This document shows positions 34,520 through 46,639 of a stretch of DNA of 64,000 nt, in pieces (position 1 is the first letter of the stretch; each line of letters starts with the position of its first letter). The notes under the pieces were generated by a model, which was not told the DNA's origin, did not search any database, and saw nothing but the letters and a program-made list of their open reading frames with translations. This DNA is from Inia geoffrensis. Taxonomy: Eukaryota > Chordata > Mammalia > Artiodactyla > Iniidae. The stretch lies in NCBI GenBank assembly GCA_036417435.1, contig CM070913.1, positions 6,862,680 to 6,926,679 of the forward strand, read 5' to 3'. The position numbers and the translations under genes are program-made.

Positions 34520-35230
34520 GTGCTTTCAGCACCACACCTTCAGTTGAGCCCCTCTCTTGGCCTCCACACTTGTACTGTCAGCTGCTCACTGTGTCCCTTC
34601 AGAAAGACGTCCCAAAGCCATCTTCACACACCCTATTTCTCTTCCTCGTTCTCTTCTTTGGTGCAAATCCCCGTCTTCTGCTCCATTCCCTAAACTGGAA
34701 ATGCTAGAGTCTTCCTTCACATCCCACATGTAATCACTGAGCATATCTTGCTGATTCTTCTTGTAATTTCTTAGATTATACTCCCCTCCCCTCCCACCAC
34801 ACTGGCATAATTCAGACCTGTTTTTACCTTAACTTTGCAATGAACAGATCGATTTCACAGTTAAGAGTTCAGGGTATCTGGCAAACAGATACGTCATTTG
34901 TAGAACAGAAGTGATCTGAGCACTTGTATGGTTGCTTTGAGGATGAAATAAGATGAATGAGGTAAAGTACTTAGCGTGGCTCCTGGTAAATAGGAAGGGT
35001 CCAGTAGATGTCCACTCTTATAATTAATTATCACACAGCTCCTGAGTCACACATCCACGAGGCCGATTGCCACACTGCTGCCATAATTCTCTTCCTAAAA
35101 TGCAAACCAGATCCCTGCCTCCCTGAATATGTCAGTGGTAAAGGCTGAACACCTTAATATAACACAAGACTGTCCATGAGGAGCCCTGCTTACACCTCTG
35201 GCCCTGTGTCTCCTGATCTTCATCCCATGT
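34520..35230 (+). mobile_element. L2 LINE interrupted by MIR
   Basis: 'ccctaaactggaaatgctagagtcttccttc', 'cccacatgtaatcactgagcatatcttgctg' and, after a MIR at about 34860-35030, 'gccacactgctgccataattctcttcctaaaatgcaaaccagatc' are consecutive parts of L2. The L2 appears to continue at 35660. Confidence 0.65.
34860..35030 (-). mobile_element. MIR SINE
   Basis: 'tcatttgtagaacagaagtgatc', 'gttgctttgaggatgaaataagatgaatgaggtaaagtacttagcgtggctcctgg' is the reverse complement of MIR. It sits inside the L2. Confidence 0.7.
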
Positions 35231-35234
35231 TTCA

Positions 35235-35655
35235 GCTTTGCTGAATGTAAGTGTCAGCTATTGCCTTAATAATGTCACGTAACAACCATCCCCATGTGCC
35301 TGGGTCTGCAGGATGAGTCTGATTTGGCTCCACTGGGTTACGATGGGCTTAGCCGGCACGTGGGCTGCGGACTGTAGTTTGGGTTTAAACCTGCTCCATT
35401 TGTGTGTGTTCTGGGGCCCAGACTGAAGGCACAGTCACCGCGTGGTGCCTGCTCCTTTCATGGCTGATATTTATTGACCAGAGCAAGTCACAGGACCAAA
35501 CCCAGTATCCATGATGTGGGGAAGTACACTGTGCCCGCAATGGGGGAGGGAAGGGGGGGGGATGGTTGCCAACAGTAACCCAGCCTGCAGCATTGGGTTG
35601 CTGCCCCCCACCTCCCCAGGAGCCTTGCTGCTTTACACTCCTTGCCTTTGCCATT
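35235..35655 (+). mobile_element. Unclassified old repeat interrupting L2
   Basis: Between two L2 parts lies sequence with LTR-like wording ('ctggctgatatttattgacc'-like, 'gagcaagtcacaggaccaaacccagtatcc', 'gtggggaagtacactgtgcccgcaa'). It is probably an old MaLR/ERVL piece; I cannot name it. A G-run (35541-35563) lies within it. Confidence 0.4.
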
Positions 35656-35659
35656 CAGC

Positions 35660-35885
35660 CCTTTTGTGAGATGGCCTCACCATGCCCCCCTCAACTTTCT
35701 TCCACTTAGCCAACGTGCATCAGCCTTGTAGGGCTCAGCTCAGCTGTCACCTCCTCAAGAAAGCCTTTCCATCTGCCCCCGTAGATCTGGCCTCGGTCTC
35801 CTCCGGACGCTCCTATTCACCTGAGCATCGCAGATTTGTGGTCGAGGTTTGTCTCCTCCCTTCTGTGCCTGACATCAGATCCTTA
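35660..35885 (+). mobile_element. L2 LINE 3' part
   Basis: 'gctcagctcagctgtcacctcctcaagaaagcctttcc' is a hallmark of L2 ('ctcagctcaaatgtcacctcctcagagaggccttcc'). Same orientation as the L2 at 34520. Confidence 0.75.
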
Positions 35886-38800
35886 GACATTATTGCTGTG
35901 GCTGAATGGTGAATAGCTGAGATCAATCTAATAAACCCCTCTCTCATTCGACCCGTGTGTTGTGGGCTCCTGGCAAGTCATCCCTTTTCTCTAATAAAAA
36001 TGTCTGAAAATAAAGAACACCAGGAGGTACTGCAAACCAGATATTCTTCTGGATGCTGGGATCGCGCACTGGATATTCTCAGGTAACATCTGGTAATGTC
36101 TAGTTACTTAAAGAGGGACCCTGGATTGCGCCGGCCAGGCCAAAGTTTACACAGGGAGCAATTTTCTAGTTGACAGTTTCAAACCTGGGTCCAAAGGATA
36201 AACACTGCTCATATGCCCATGGGGCCGCAGGTAATCAGCCAGGTGGGTGGGGCTCTGTGCTGCGTGCCCATGGGCGTGTGTGCGCCCCCAAGAGCACGCT
36301 CTGTTCCTTTACAACTAAACTCAAAGCTCTTCCCGCGAGCCCCAGGGTCTGCTCGCCTTTCGCCTGATACTATGTGTGGGAACCTCACCAAACCCAGGAG
36401 AGAGCAGGGTCTGATCTGCTGGCAGACATTGTCTCATAGAAACTCATGCTGGTCTAGACTTAAAACATGAGGCAGTCTCAGTAGAAATATTTTGAAACCA
36501 AAATAAATAAAAAAGAAAAAGTGGAAAAGAGTCAAACAGGCAATTATTTGTAATAGAAAAAAACTATTGATTTTCCTGTTTTGATACATAGTCTAAATTA
36601 TCCCTCAAGAAAAGTAGCAATGCATCTTTAAACAGATTTATTGGTTCTGGGAGGGAAAAATGTGTTATTTAACTTCAATGCTATTGGATTTTTCTTTTAT
36701 GCTAGATGTAGAAATACCACAGATGAACAGAAACAGGGTAGGGAAATTCTTTCAAGGATCACAGCTATTTTGGATCCCAGGGTAAGATATTCTAGTATTT
36801 CCCTCCAAGCAGTAAGAGTTCATCAACAAAAGATGAGCTTTCTTTCTCGTTAAATAAATGACATCACACATTCGCAGTAAGTACGTTTTTCACAAAATGT
36901 AACGTTCCCGCGGGTGAAGTGGACAAATCACATTGGATCCCCCCAGTGTCACGTTGAGCCTCAGCTCGTCTGTTACAAAGGACTTTTGTGCTGGGCAGAG
37001 TCCTGTGACTTGTCTGATCCTGGAGCTGTAATTCCTTCTCTGAGCTGGATTTCTCCACATGGGTCCCTCCAGCTTTCTCCTCCCTCACACCTTGGCTTCT
37101 GAGAGCAGAACATGCAGTAACCTGACTCATAGAGATGCTGTGCACTCTCTTAGAGAAATGAACATGGAGTCAATGGGAAGTACACTCTGCCTTTCCAAGC
37201 ACCTCACCCTGAACCCTCTCAGAGATGACCTGGGCTCAATGGCGCCCCACACACTTGGGGTCACAGAGACTGTAGAGCCGTCCCCAGGTCTTGCTGCGTG
37301 CCCATCACGTGACCTTCACCCAGGTGTCGTCATCTTTCCGTCAGAGGCCATCCCAGGTGACCTAGCTGAACTGTCACAAAGAAAACCTACTCAGAGTGAT
37401 GGGAAAGCATTTTTCAAACACAAAGTGCTCAAAAAGCTGTAAAGACATATTTCAAACCACAGCTACAAACTGAGCCCCTCATCACGTTGATTCTTTAGAG
37501 TCAGCGGTGTAGGAGTTTGACGATTTGGGTTTTTCTTTTTTGATAACGATGCTCTTTCAAATAACTAAGGGGATAGTCACCAGGACTCCAGCTAAAATAA
37601 CTCACAGAACCCTGTGATCGGAAAGTGTCAGGTCCTGATCATAACAAAGCAAGTCCCGAGACCATCCCCTTTCTCCTCTCTCGACCACTCCTGGGGCTGT
37701 GGTGCCCGTGCCTTCAGCTTTCTGGGTATTTTCATTCCTGTGGGAGATGTAGATTCAAGAATGGAAAAGGGAACACCAACATGTTTGCTCCATTACTCAT
37801 GGCAGTTCTTTCCTCTTTTCTGGTATGATTTGGGTGTTCTGGCTCCCTATGCTTAAAAGGATGTGCCAGGTCTTTGAGGTTGCTCTTCTTTCAAGCTTGA
37901 GAACTGTGGGTAATAAGTCCAGGGTTTTGAGGCTAAGAGCTGCGTTCATTGCCTGTGGGCTAGAACAGCGCCTAGTCTGTTAAAGCAACAAGATGAAATC
38001 GAGAGTTGTTCTGGTCACCAACAGCATGCAGGCACCCTGGGTGTTGGCTTTGGCCTCCCGCTACTAAGACCCAGTGCCCTCTCCTCCATTCCTCTCCCAG
38101 AGGTGCTTTTACCTAAACGTCAGCCCCTCTACCAACAAAACTCGTCAGTCGTCTACCTGGGGACCAACAGTGCATCACATTCTATACCCCAACATGTGTT
38201 TGGGGAGACGGGTCCCTGAGAAGGAACCTTCATCACTTTGCTCCCAAATGATGGAAACTTCTCTCCACGGGACTGTCAGTTAACGGGGAAAGCTTGGTCA
38301 GAGTTTGGAAACGCTGGTTCCATATAAGAGGATTCTCCATAAAGACCAGCGATAGATTTTTGTTCGATCTGATTGAGAAGTGCCTGCGTTCAGTGAGGCC
38401 ACTGGATTCCTGATCAAACCTGGTACAGAAAAGAGCACAGAGACATCCGTATTCCCCCCATGTGACAAATGATGTAAATACAGACCCTTCTTTAAAACTC
38501 CAGCTAATTCAGGTGGCAGGATGAAGTGTGCCATGTCATAATTAATCCCTCATGTATTGCAAGCAATTTAATGTCAAAATAATCAACCGTCACTTTTTCT
38601 ACCCTTTTGTGAGTACATAATAAATACTGTCATTTAAGCCGCAGCAAACATTGGATTTCTTTCCTGGTCTTTGAATAACACTATTCGTGAAGTAAATACC
38701 AGACCTCCCCCTCCATCTTCCCCTCCCGAATCCCTACATATATAAGCTCTTTAGGAAAAGAAATCATGGATGTCAAAAGAAAAGGTGTGTGTTTAATTTT

Positions 38801-39820
38801 CAGTTGGTACCTCCCATGGTGATTAATCTAGCTTACAGTCCAAACACGGGAGGGGCCAACACAATGGAGGGGAGGGGGGGGTTGCAGGGGTCGGGGGGCG
38901 GAGGGCCCCTCACTATCCATCCTTTGTTTTTCCCTCATGAATCACCAGCAGTGACACGGCAGTTACTTTTTTTTTTCTTTTTTTTGACAAAGCGAAACCA
39001 CCGCTAGTAAATGGCCAACGCATTCTTTTGATTAAACTCAGTTCACCTTTTCAACAAACAGGAGTCAGAGGAATGGCCAAGCGCTGATCTCCCTTCCATG
39101 GGCAGAAAGTGGAGATCCCTGAGTCTATACCATCTTCTCCTGTGCAAGAGGTCATGGGTCTCGGCGTCTGTGCATTCTCCACTCCCGGGGAACCAGGATC
39201 CCTTTGGCTTTGGGTAGAAACTCTCCTGTTAAATCAATGGGGTGACCAGAAGGAGAGCCCCAGGAGCAAATGAGGAGCAGATCAGTAATCTCCGGTTGCT
39301 TTAGGTGAGAAGTGACAGAGCTAAAAATCTCGACTCGGAGGGAACACTTCACAACACATGGGAAGACATGGGAAGACCAAAGCATTACTCGTCTACTTTA
39401 ACAGGTCTTGTGTGAAAATGATTTTTAAGTATTAACATGGAAAACAGGGTCCCGAGAAGAGCTCCTTCTTAGTGATTGGTTCTTGATTATCATGGACCTG
39501 AGTTTCTCATGAAATCATATCATTTTGCCCTTTGATATCTATTCAGCCATTATTACAAAAGTCCCTCCTCTTAGATACTGTTGCATGTCTTGCAGATGCA
39601 AGAAACTTATGACTTAAGTTTCACACTTACCACAGTCTTCTTTACACGATTATTGGTTTTTATTAAACTCATACGGAGTATCTACTTTCCCAAAAGCTCT
39701 GGATAGAGGTTTCTGTGACACGGAGATAAATACAAGCCAACTCAAGCCTTCACACAACACACACGCACACACGTTAACCAGTAATTACAATAAACTGTAG
39801 TGACCTTCTGGATCTTAGCT
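35886..39820. other. Unassigned DNA with one G-rich block
   Basis: About 3.9 kb without a recognisable gene or named repeat. Contains the G-rich tract at 38866-38907 and a T-rich run near 38970-38985. 38550-38650 is repeat-free and AT-rich. Confidence 0.35.
38866..38907 (+). other. Potential G-quadruplex tract
   Basis: At least four G runs of three or more bases in about 40 bp: 'ggagggg', 'aggggggggg', 'caggggtcgggggg' and 'cggaggg'. This meets the usual G4 sequence rule; structure and function are unknown. Confidence 0.6.
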
Positions 39821-39824
39821 CCTG

Positions 39825-39920
39825 GGAGACAAGGGCTGCTCCTCTTTCTCCCTGGATTCTCAGTTCCTGCTACAAGACTGTGCACAGTATGGCTCTTCCG
39901 TGGCTGTTGAGGTGATCAAG
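39825..39920 (+). mobile_element. L2 LINE 3' end
   Basis: 'agctcctgggagacaagggctgctcc' and 'gattctcagttcctgctacaagactgtgcaca' follow the L2 terminal motif. Confidence 0.6.
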
Positions 39921-41735
39921 TTTCAAGTTCACTGTGACAGGCAGGGAGGATTCGGTCATCAACCACCCACGTGATCCAGGGGAAGGGTGCTGAGGCTTCA
40001 CAAAGAGCTGTACCATAGCTCCTGTCTCCTAGATCTTACCGCAGCTCTAAGGGCATCAGCAAGCACTCGACGGACCCCTGAAATCTTGGAGTGACAACAT
40101 GTCAAGTTCTCAGCCATCATTAGTTCACTTTTGCATGACCGTATTAGATTAGACAGCCAATGACCCAAAGAGATCCCAAGTCAGGGAGCACACAGGCAGA
40201 GCGGATAGGGACAGAATGCATTGCCCCGGGGAGGGGGGTGTCCCAGAAGAGCAAGAGGGACACAGGGACCCTGGGACACTGGGCACTTCATGGAGATGCT
40301 GACCACGAAGTCGGTTTGCCCACCAGCAGGAGGGCCGTAAAGACTCACCTTGCCTGCCCACCCCGTTCCTGTGCACCGACCCCATTGGCAGTGCCTTTAT
40401 TACAGGGAAGACCACCTCTGTCCACCAATTCTTGAGCTCTCTATAAAGTGGCTTCAGTTGTTCAGGGCGGGGGTGGGAACAGTGGGAACACCGCCCGAGA
40501 AGGTTTGCAGAAGCAGCATTGAAAATCGCCAAATCAATCTCCCCTGCAGACTTTTCAAATAAACTTACCTTTGAAAACTGCCTCTGGAACCCTTAGCTTT
40601 AACAGTGGAGTTTCCCTGGTTTATGGGCTGGTGGTAAAACCCTAAAGCCAGAAGCTCCTCAAGGAGGGACTGACACACCATTTACAGAAGTGCTGCCATG
40701 AAAATAATACGTGGCAATGAAGCCACTATAAATCCACACACGCTCCCGCACACAATACATCGGCCCTTTCTTACACTGTTTTCTCTTTAAGAGGACATAT
40801 AACAGCACAGACACAGCCCTCTCTGCCTCCTTTCCCACTATTCCTAGCAAACCTCTCCGGACAGAAGTTATCTCACAACAAGGCAGAGGGTCCCTGGGTG
40901 TTGTGTTCTGACACCACTGGGCTGTTTGCGAGATAACGGTAGACACAAGACAACTTCACCAGTGTCTTTGCTGAACAATGTAATGTGACAGCATCCATGA
41001 GACAGATTAGCACAAGTCAACATAATACCCACTTTACAGCATTAGTATTGAAAACTTTCATCTTGAAATAGTAAGAGAAAAAAGACAACCTAGGATGAAT
41101 TGTAATGATTTTGCTGGAATATTACCAGGTGACTCTGTAAGATTCATATGTCAATGGAGTCACACACTAACACACATATGTCAACATAATCATCCCAAGC
41201 AGCTTTGTTTCCATTCTGCAAGCTCCGTGAGAATATAGGCATGGTTTCCCAAGTGCAGCTAACAAACATGGGTCTAAAATTATCTAACAATTCGAAAAGG
41301 TTTGATGATGGGTGATACATAAAAGTTTCCTGATATACTATAGGCCATTCTAAGAATCGCACATATAATCCCTGAAGTTCAAGCTACAGATAATTGTGCC
41401 TCACAGGGCCAACTCCTAAAATAAGCGAGAGAACAGGACTGCACACCAAATGACATTTCCAATAGTTGATAGATGACTTCTGCCTTTCAGGGTGATGAAA
41501 TAAAGGTCATATGCTCTTCCAACTATAGTAAACATGTTCTCTTTCCTTTCCCTCTCTTTCCTCAAAGCTTGCTTTAAAAAAAAAAAAAAAAATCCATCTA
41601 ATTATTTCTTTTGAAATGAATGTCTTCATTTTAGCCAACTGAGAAAATTGAAGGACTTGAGAATGTACCAGCTTTCTTTACTATGCCAAAAGATGAGATT
41701 GAATTGTGGAGCAGCATTACTGGTCCATTCCTGAG
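39921..41735. other. Unassigned DNA
   Basis: No gene or confident repeat. An A run at 41576-41592. Confidence 0.35.
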
Positions 41736-41738
41736 ATG

Positions 41739-41825
41739 TTTTTAAATTTATTTTAGCTTTTTATCAAAGTAGAGTTGATTGACAACATTGTCCCAATTTC
41801 TGCTGACCAGCAAAGTGAGCATTCC
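41739..41825 (-). mobile_element. L1 3' end fragment (very short)
   Basis: 'gctttttatcaaagtagagttgattgacaacattg' followed by 'tctgctgaccagcaaagtgag' is the reverse complement of the last part of an artiodactyl-type L1. Confidence 0.6.
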
Positions 41826-42165
41826 TGAGATTTTTGAATACCCAGCAACCTTGTGAGGATACCATTTACTCTTCATTGCATCAATAGGGTGCCAGGATTT
41901 GACTATGGAAAGTCAGCCTTGTCGGAAGGTGGCTCCTGGGGTTGAGAAAGGAGAGTCACATGTTCACAAACAGGTTCCCTTGCTGGTCCACGCTTACCAG
42001 GAACACACAAGCAATCAAGGCAGGGGTCCACCCTCAGAGCAGTGGTGCTGACACACTCCCCCTCGGGTTTCCTCAACCTTACCCCTCCTCTCCCTTCCCA
42101 CCACGTCAAGGGCTGAAAAGGGAAAGGCAAAGACGGTACTTTTCCTTTGCAGAGCTCTGAAATGA
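41826..42165. other. Unassigned DNA
   Basis: No recognised feature. Confidence 0.3.
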
Positions 42166-42169
42166 TGAA

Positions 42170-42337
42170 GTGACGGCTGTATATTGAGTCTTGCTGCATC
42201 CTGGGCAAAATATTAAGCACTTTGAGATATAATTTTGAAGGCTTAGAATCACCCTGTGATATAGGGGTAACTCCCTTTAATAGATGAGAAAAAATGTATT
42301 TTAGAGAATGTAAGGAGCCGCCCCTGTTTCCACAACA
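42170..42337 (+). mobile_element. Probable MIR SINE
   Basis: 'tattgagtcttgctgcatcctgggcaaaatattaagcactttgagata' and 'aatcaccctgtgatataggggtaactcc' then 'tagatgagaaaaaatg' follow the MIR order. It ends at or runs into the inverted-repeat arm. Confidence 0.55.
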
Positions 42338-42458
42338 CTTGCACGAGAGCCAGTAACCCATAAATTATCAATCCTGTCATTGCAACTTTTGAAAATCCTA
42401 AAATTGGGCATAATGAGCTTTTGGGGTGATTGAAATTATTACCCTAATAACTTATAAT
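42338..42458 (+). repeat. Inverted repeat arm A (121 bp)
   Basis: From 'cttgcacgagagccagtaac' to 'accctaataacttataat'. Its reverse complement occurs at 43530-43650 with no gaps and about nine mismatches (roughly 92% identity). The sequence belongs to no repeat family I recognise. Confidence 0.95.
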
Positions 42459-42466
42459 TAGTTATT

Positions 42467-42502
42467 ATGTTACAAGTTGTCTGAATTAATAGGCTATAAA
42501 AA
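42467..42502 (+). repeat. 36-bp segment with inverted copy at 45887
   Basis: 'atgttacaagttgtctgaat' and the following 16 bases match the reverse complement of 45887-45922 at 35 of 36 positions. It begins only 8 bp after arm A. Confidence 0.95.
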
Positions 42503-43529
42503 CCTATAGGTTATGAAAACCTGCTCCCTTTTCCCACAACAATGTCAGCATTTGGACTCAGGTAGGGGAACATTGTACACAATCAGGCGTTGCGTAGCAT
42601 CCCCTTCTCCCTCCAGGGGACCCTTGTGGCTGTTTATCAACAGCAGGAATTAGGCTAAGAGGTGTAATCCAGTTAATAAGTAATTAGTGAATGCCAGCTA
42701 TGTGCTCAACACTGAAAAAGCAATATGAAGACAAACCTAGTTCACCTTTTGCCCTCTGATCCTACAACCTTCGCTTTGTAAAAGGGTCGTTCGGCTAACA
42801 GCAGGAAAGAAAACAATTCAGGCCCAGTTACTCTTTCTCCGCTCTGCAAGAAATTATCATCCAGTTATTTTGGTACCCTATTGATGAAATTTAGCAAAGA
42901 GAAAGAAAAATATAGAAATAGTTTACATTTTTAATTAGATAGCCTTTTAAAATTTTTATTTAGACTTTGGTCTAAACTATCTCAGAGAACAAAAACTTGG
43001 CAAGTGGAAAGACAAATGGCCATCGCGGAAACCACATAGCTCCCGCTAGCGTCTACATCCGAGGGGAGATATGGAACTTCTGGGAACATGTAGACATTTT
43101 ATTTAACGTAAGCAGGTGCTCACAGCTTTGAATTCCTAATCCTGCAACTCACTTCATCCTTTCTTTCAAGTCATCCATCAGCAGGAATCTTGGTTGGTCT
43201 TGCAATTCAGTAGATATCTTCTCTCTTTCCTTAAATAAGATTTAAATTGCCGAATGTAACCTTTTCAATAACAAAGCGTCTACATTCCCACCAGCGAATT
43301 GCTCATCTTCTTGGCTAGGTCTCAGTCAAATCACCTTTATGAATCATACAAATTGCTACTTGACACAGACACAGAAACTGGGATTTATTGTCAAGAGAGT
43401 TGAAATAATCCAGCGGATGGTACAGGCCCTGATTTGATCCTGAGGTGTAGATGTACAGACATGATGTTCTTACCAATTATGGGTACAAGCAGATTAGTTA
43501 TAATCCAAGAGCCAGAGATAAAAGTAATT
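42503..43529. other. Spacer between inverted repeat arms, unassigned
   Basis: About 1.07 kb of sequence without recognisable genes or named repeats. No open frame of note and no transposase-like sequence. Confidence 0.4.
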
Positions 43530-43650
43530 ATTATAAGTTATTAGGGTAATCATTTCAATCACCCAAAAACTTCATTATGCCCAATTTTAGGATTTTCAGA
43601 GGTTGCAATGACAGGATTGAAAATTTATGGGTTACTGGCTATCATGCAAG
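43530..43650 (-). repeat. Inverted repeat arm B (121 bp)
   Basis: Reverse complement of 42338-42458 at about 92% identity, without indels. The match ends abruptly on both sides; no target-site duplication is apparent. Confidence 0.95.
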
Positions 43651-43892
43651 GATAATGAAAACAAATGCCTTGATTTGTGAATATGTATGCCAGCTTTATG
43701 CATATAAATAGACTTTAAAAATCCTATTGTGTTTTATGGCTCCACATAAATAACAAAACAACCTCATGGCTTGGAAATCAGACTTTGCTCATCTTAAATG
43801 CTCCAGTCAGACGACTTGGTTTCTCTATTAAACTCGCCCATTAATGCTAGTCTATGAGCCAACCTGATTGGGAAGAGACGGGAAGAGAGATC

Positions 43893-44052
43893 GGTGCTTC
43901 CCAAACATTACCGTGCTCATGAATCACCCAGGAATCTTATTAGAATACACGTTCTGATTCTGTAGGGCTGAAGTGGGACTGCCAACCTCCGTTGTTAACA
44001 GGCTCCCAGGAGATGCTGATGCTGTAGTTCATGGACCACATTTTGAGTCACA
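43893..44052 (+). mobile_element. MER5-type hAT DNA transposon
   Basis: 'cttcccaaacattaccgtgctcatgaatcaccc', 'cttattagaatacacgttctgattctgtagg' and 'gatgctgatgctgtagttcatggaccacattttgag' follow MER5A/B. Confidence 0.8.
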
Positions 44053-45886
44053 GAACATTGGACTTCTTGATGCTCCCAAAGGTCTCATTCCCAACTAAAT
44101 CCTTGATGGAGTGATTCAAATACAAGACAAGAGAGAGCTACTAAAACTGCATAAAGAATATGATATCCAAAGAGGTCTGCAGAGTATATTCAAGGAAGCA
44201 TGGTTTCAAGAAAGCAAGATACGCACCTTTTGTAATCACATGGTTTCGCGATGTTTGTTTAATTCCGGGGACCTCAATTCCACGAGGTTTCTTAGGCACC
44301 CCTTCACCTTCCAGAGAGTTGGTGTTCTAGATCTGCACGAAGAGACTCGGAATCAAAGCTATTTTTACGCTCCCAGCAAAAATGCTCTGCTTCTCCCCCT
44401 CCTCTCCTTTCTCTTCCTCCTCCTTCTTCTTATGCCTTTTTCAGGGAGGAAGTAGGTTTTAATTGAAAACCCCTGACAGTACGTTTTCGAGAGGTGTCAG
44501 CATGTAAATCACTCCATATAACTGGCAGGGTACTGCGGTGTCCTGAGCACGTAAGCAGAGCAGCAGCCCACAGCCCTGCGTGTAGATGCAAACGGAGTCC
44601 CCCTCAGGCACCGTGACCTTCTCTTAAAGAAGGGACAGCAGAATCGTTTCACGAAGCTCCCAACAGAGACATCTGAAATCTATAAATCGGTCAGACTGTA
44701 AATCCATTTACTAGAAAGCCACTTGTGAGGGTAAATACCTGGGACGTTTATGAACTGTTACACAACATCTTCTCATTTCATCTTAACTCCTTCCTCCACA
44801 TTTTTGTTTCAAAATGACTTGCATTGAATTTTCATAGAGAATTATAAATGTTAACCTTTTTCTTCTATTCCCGTGACTATAAAGCAACTTAACGTCAAGG
44901 TCGAGTTTTTAGGAATCAGTTATCCAAGAGCAGACGAATCATTTGGTTAAAAATGTGCTCACTGATCTTATCAGTTCAAAACTTCAGACCAACATTTTAT
45001 GAAATTCTGTAGCTGCAAACGCTCAACTCTGACATTTCATACCTCCTTTTCTGAATGACTACAACCTTACTTGGAAAACCGTCTCCAAAGGGACAGGCTG
45101 CACCCAACAAGGGCAGATTTACATTTGATTTTAAAGTAGCAAACAACTCTGTAAATCTCAAACTTCCAAAGCCACTAAAGGAATCAACGTTAGTTCAATG
45201 TTGGCAGTATCCACATTTTACTCACAAAACACACACGCGCAAATTAAGTTAAAATAGGATATAACATAATATTGAACTTATGCGAATGAGTATTGATATA
45301 AAATTTGGTTACTGTTTGAAAGACCTGGAAAGGTAAATAATGTCACACTCTTCTTTCTTAATCTTAGTTTAACAAAAAAATATTTTTATTTGTAATCCTA
45401 AATTTTCCCCAACTCACTGGTAAAGTTTCATTATTTCTTTAATATCCACAAATGTATTTATTTCATAAAGCTTTTGTTTTCTAAAAGGCTTCTCTTTTCA
45501 TTTTAAAATGCGTGAATGCCAGGAAGTTCCAATTTTATCTCAGTATTGACTTTTATGTTGATGAATACGCTTTTCTCCTTTATTTGTATAGAAGTCACAT
45601 GATATAGTGACTTTCTTTTTGATTAAAATGTTATATTTGATTTTCCAGGAATAAAGTAGCTCACACAGATCAAAGTAAGATAAAACTTTGAATCTGAAAA
45701 ATAGCCAGATGGACCAACAAAGCAATATAGAAAAAACTCTAAATCAGCAGTAGCCATAGATCAGTCATGCCATTCAAATTCACATTTGGAACGTAATTTA
45801 TTTTTGAGAGAATTTACAACTATTCAAGCTTCACTATTTATTAGGTAAGGGAGGATCTGAGTGAAGTATTTATGTCTTATTAATTC
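44053..45886. other. Unassigned AT-rich DNA
   Basis: No gene. A 114-codon frame at 44111-44455 lacks a recognisable domain and ends in a Leu-rich, low-complexity tail read from (CTCCTT)-rich DNA. Confidence 0.35.
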
Positions 45887-45922
45887 TTTTTATAACCTAT
45901 TAATTCAGACAACTTGTAACAT
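45887..45922 (-). repeat. 36-bp inverted copy of 42467-42502
   Basis: 35 of 36 positions match in reverse complement ('acaacttgtaacat' end). The single difference is in the 'ataacc/ataGcc' part. Confidence 0.95.
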
Positions 45923-46220
45923 ATAAACAATCTCAGCTGCATTATCTAAACTTGGCAAATCACTCTGTGGATTTGGACACAGAACTGGGTGGACTGATGG
46001 CTTTTACAATCCCTTTCAGCCCTGAGACGCTCTGATTCGCTAAGAAGATGCTCTGAGTGGGTACAGAAGGGCCTGCTGGCAGCCTGAAAGGGTCAAATGC
46101 AGTATCTGAAATGGCCCTCATACCAAGAGAAAACTTTACACTCAGAGAAACCAGAAAATTGCACAATTTTTATGATATATTTTTATTGCATTTGTATTAT
46201 AAAGCACAACCTACAGTCAC

Positions 46221-46604
46221 TTTTTTTTAACATCTTTATTGGAGTATAATTACTTTACAATGGTGTGTTAGTTTCTGCTTTATAACAAAGTGAGTCAGTC
46301 ATACATATACATATATCCCCATATCTCTTCTCTCTTGCATTTCCCTCCCTCCCACCCTCCCTATCCCACCCCTCTAGGTGGTCACAAAGCACCGAGCTGA
46401 TCTCCATGTGCTCTGCGGCTGCTTCCCACTAGCTATCTACCTTGCGTTTGGTAGTGTATGTGTGTCCACGCCTCTCTCTCGCTTTGTCCCAGCCTACCAT
46501 TCTCCCTCCCTGTATCCTCGAGTCCATTCTCTAGTAGGTCTGTGTCTTTATTCCCGTCTTGCCCCTAGGTTCTTCATGACCTTTTTTTTTTTTTTTTTTA
46601 GATT

Positions 46605-46639
<35 letters not shown>

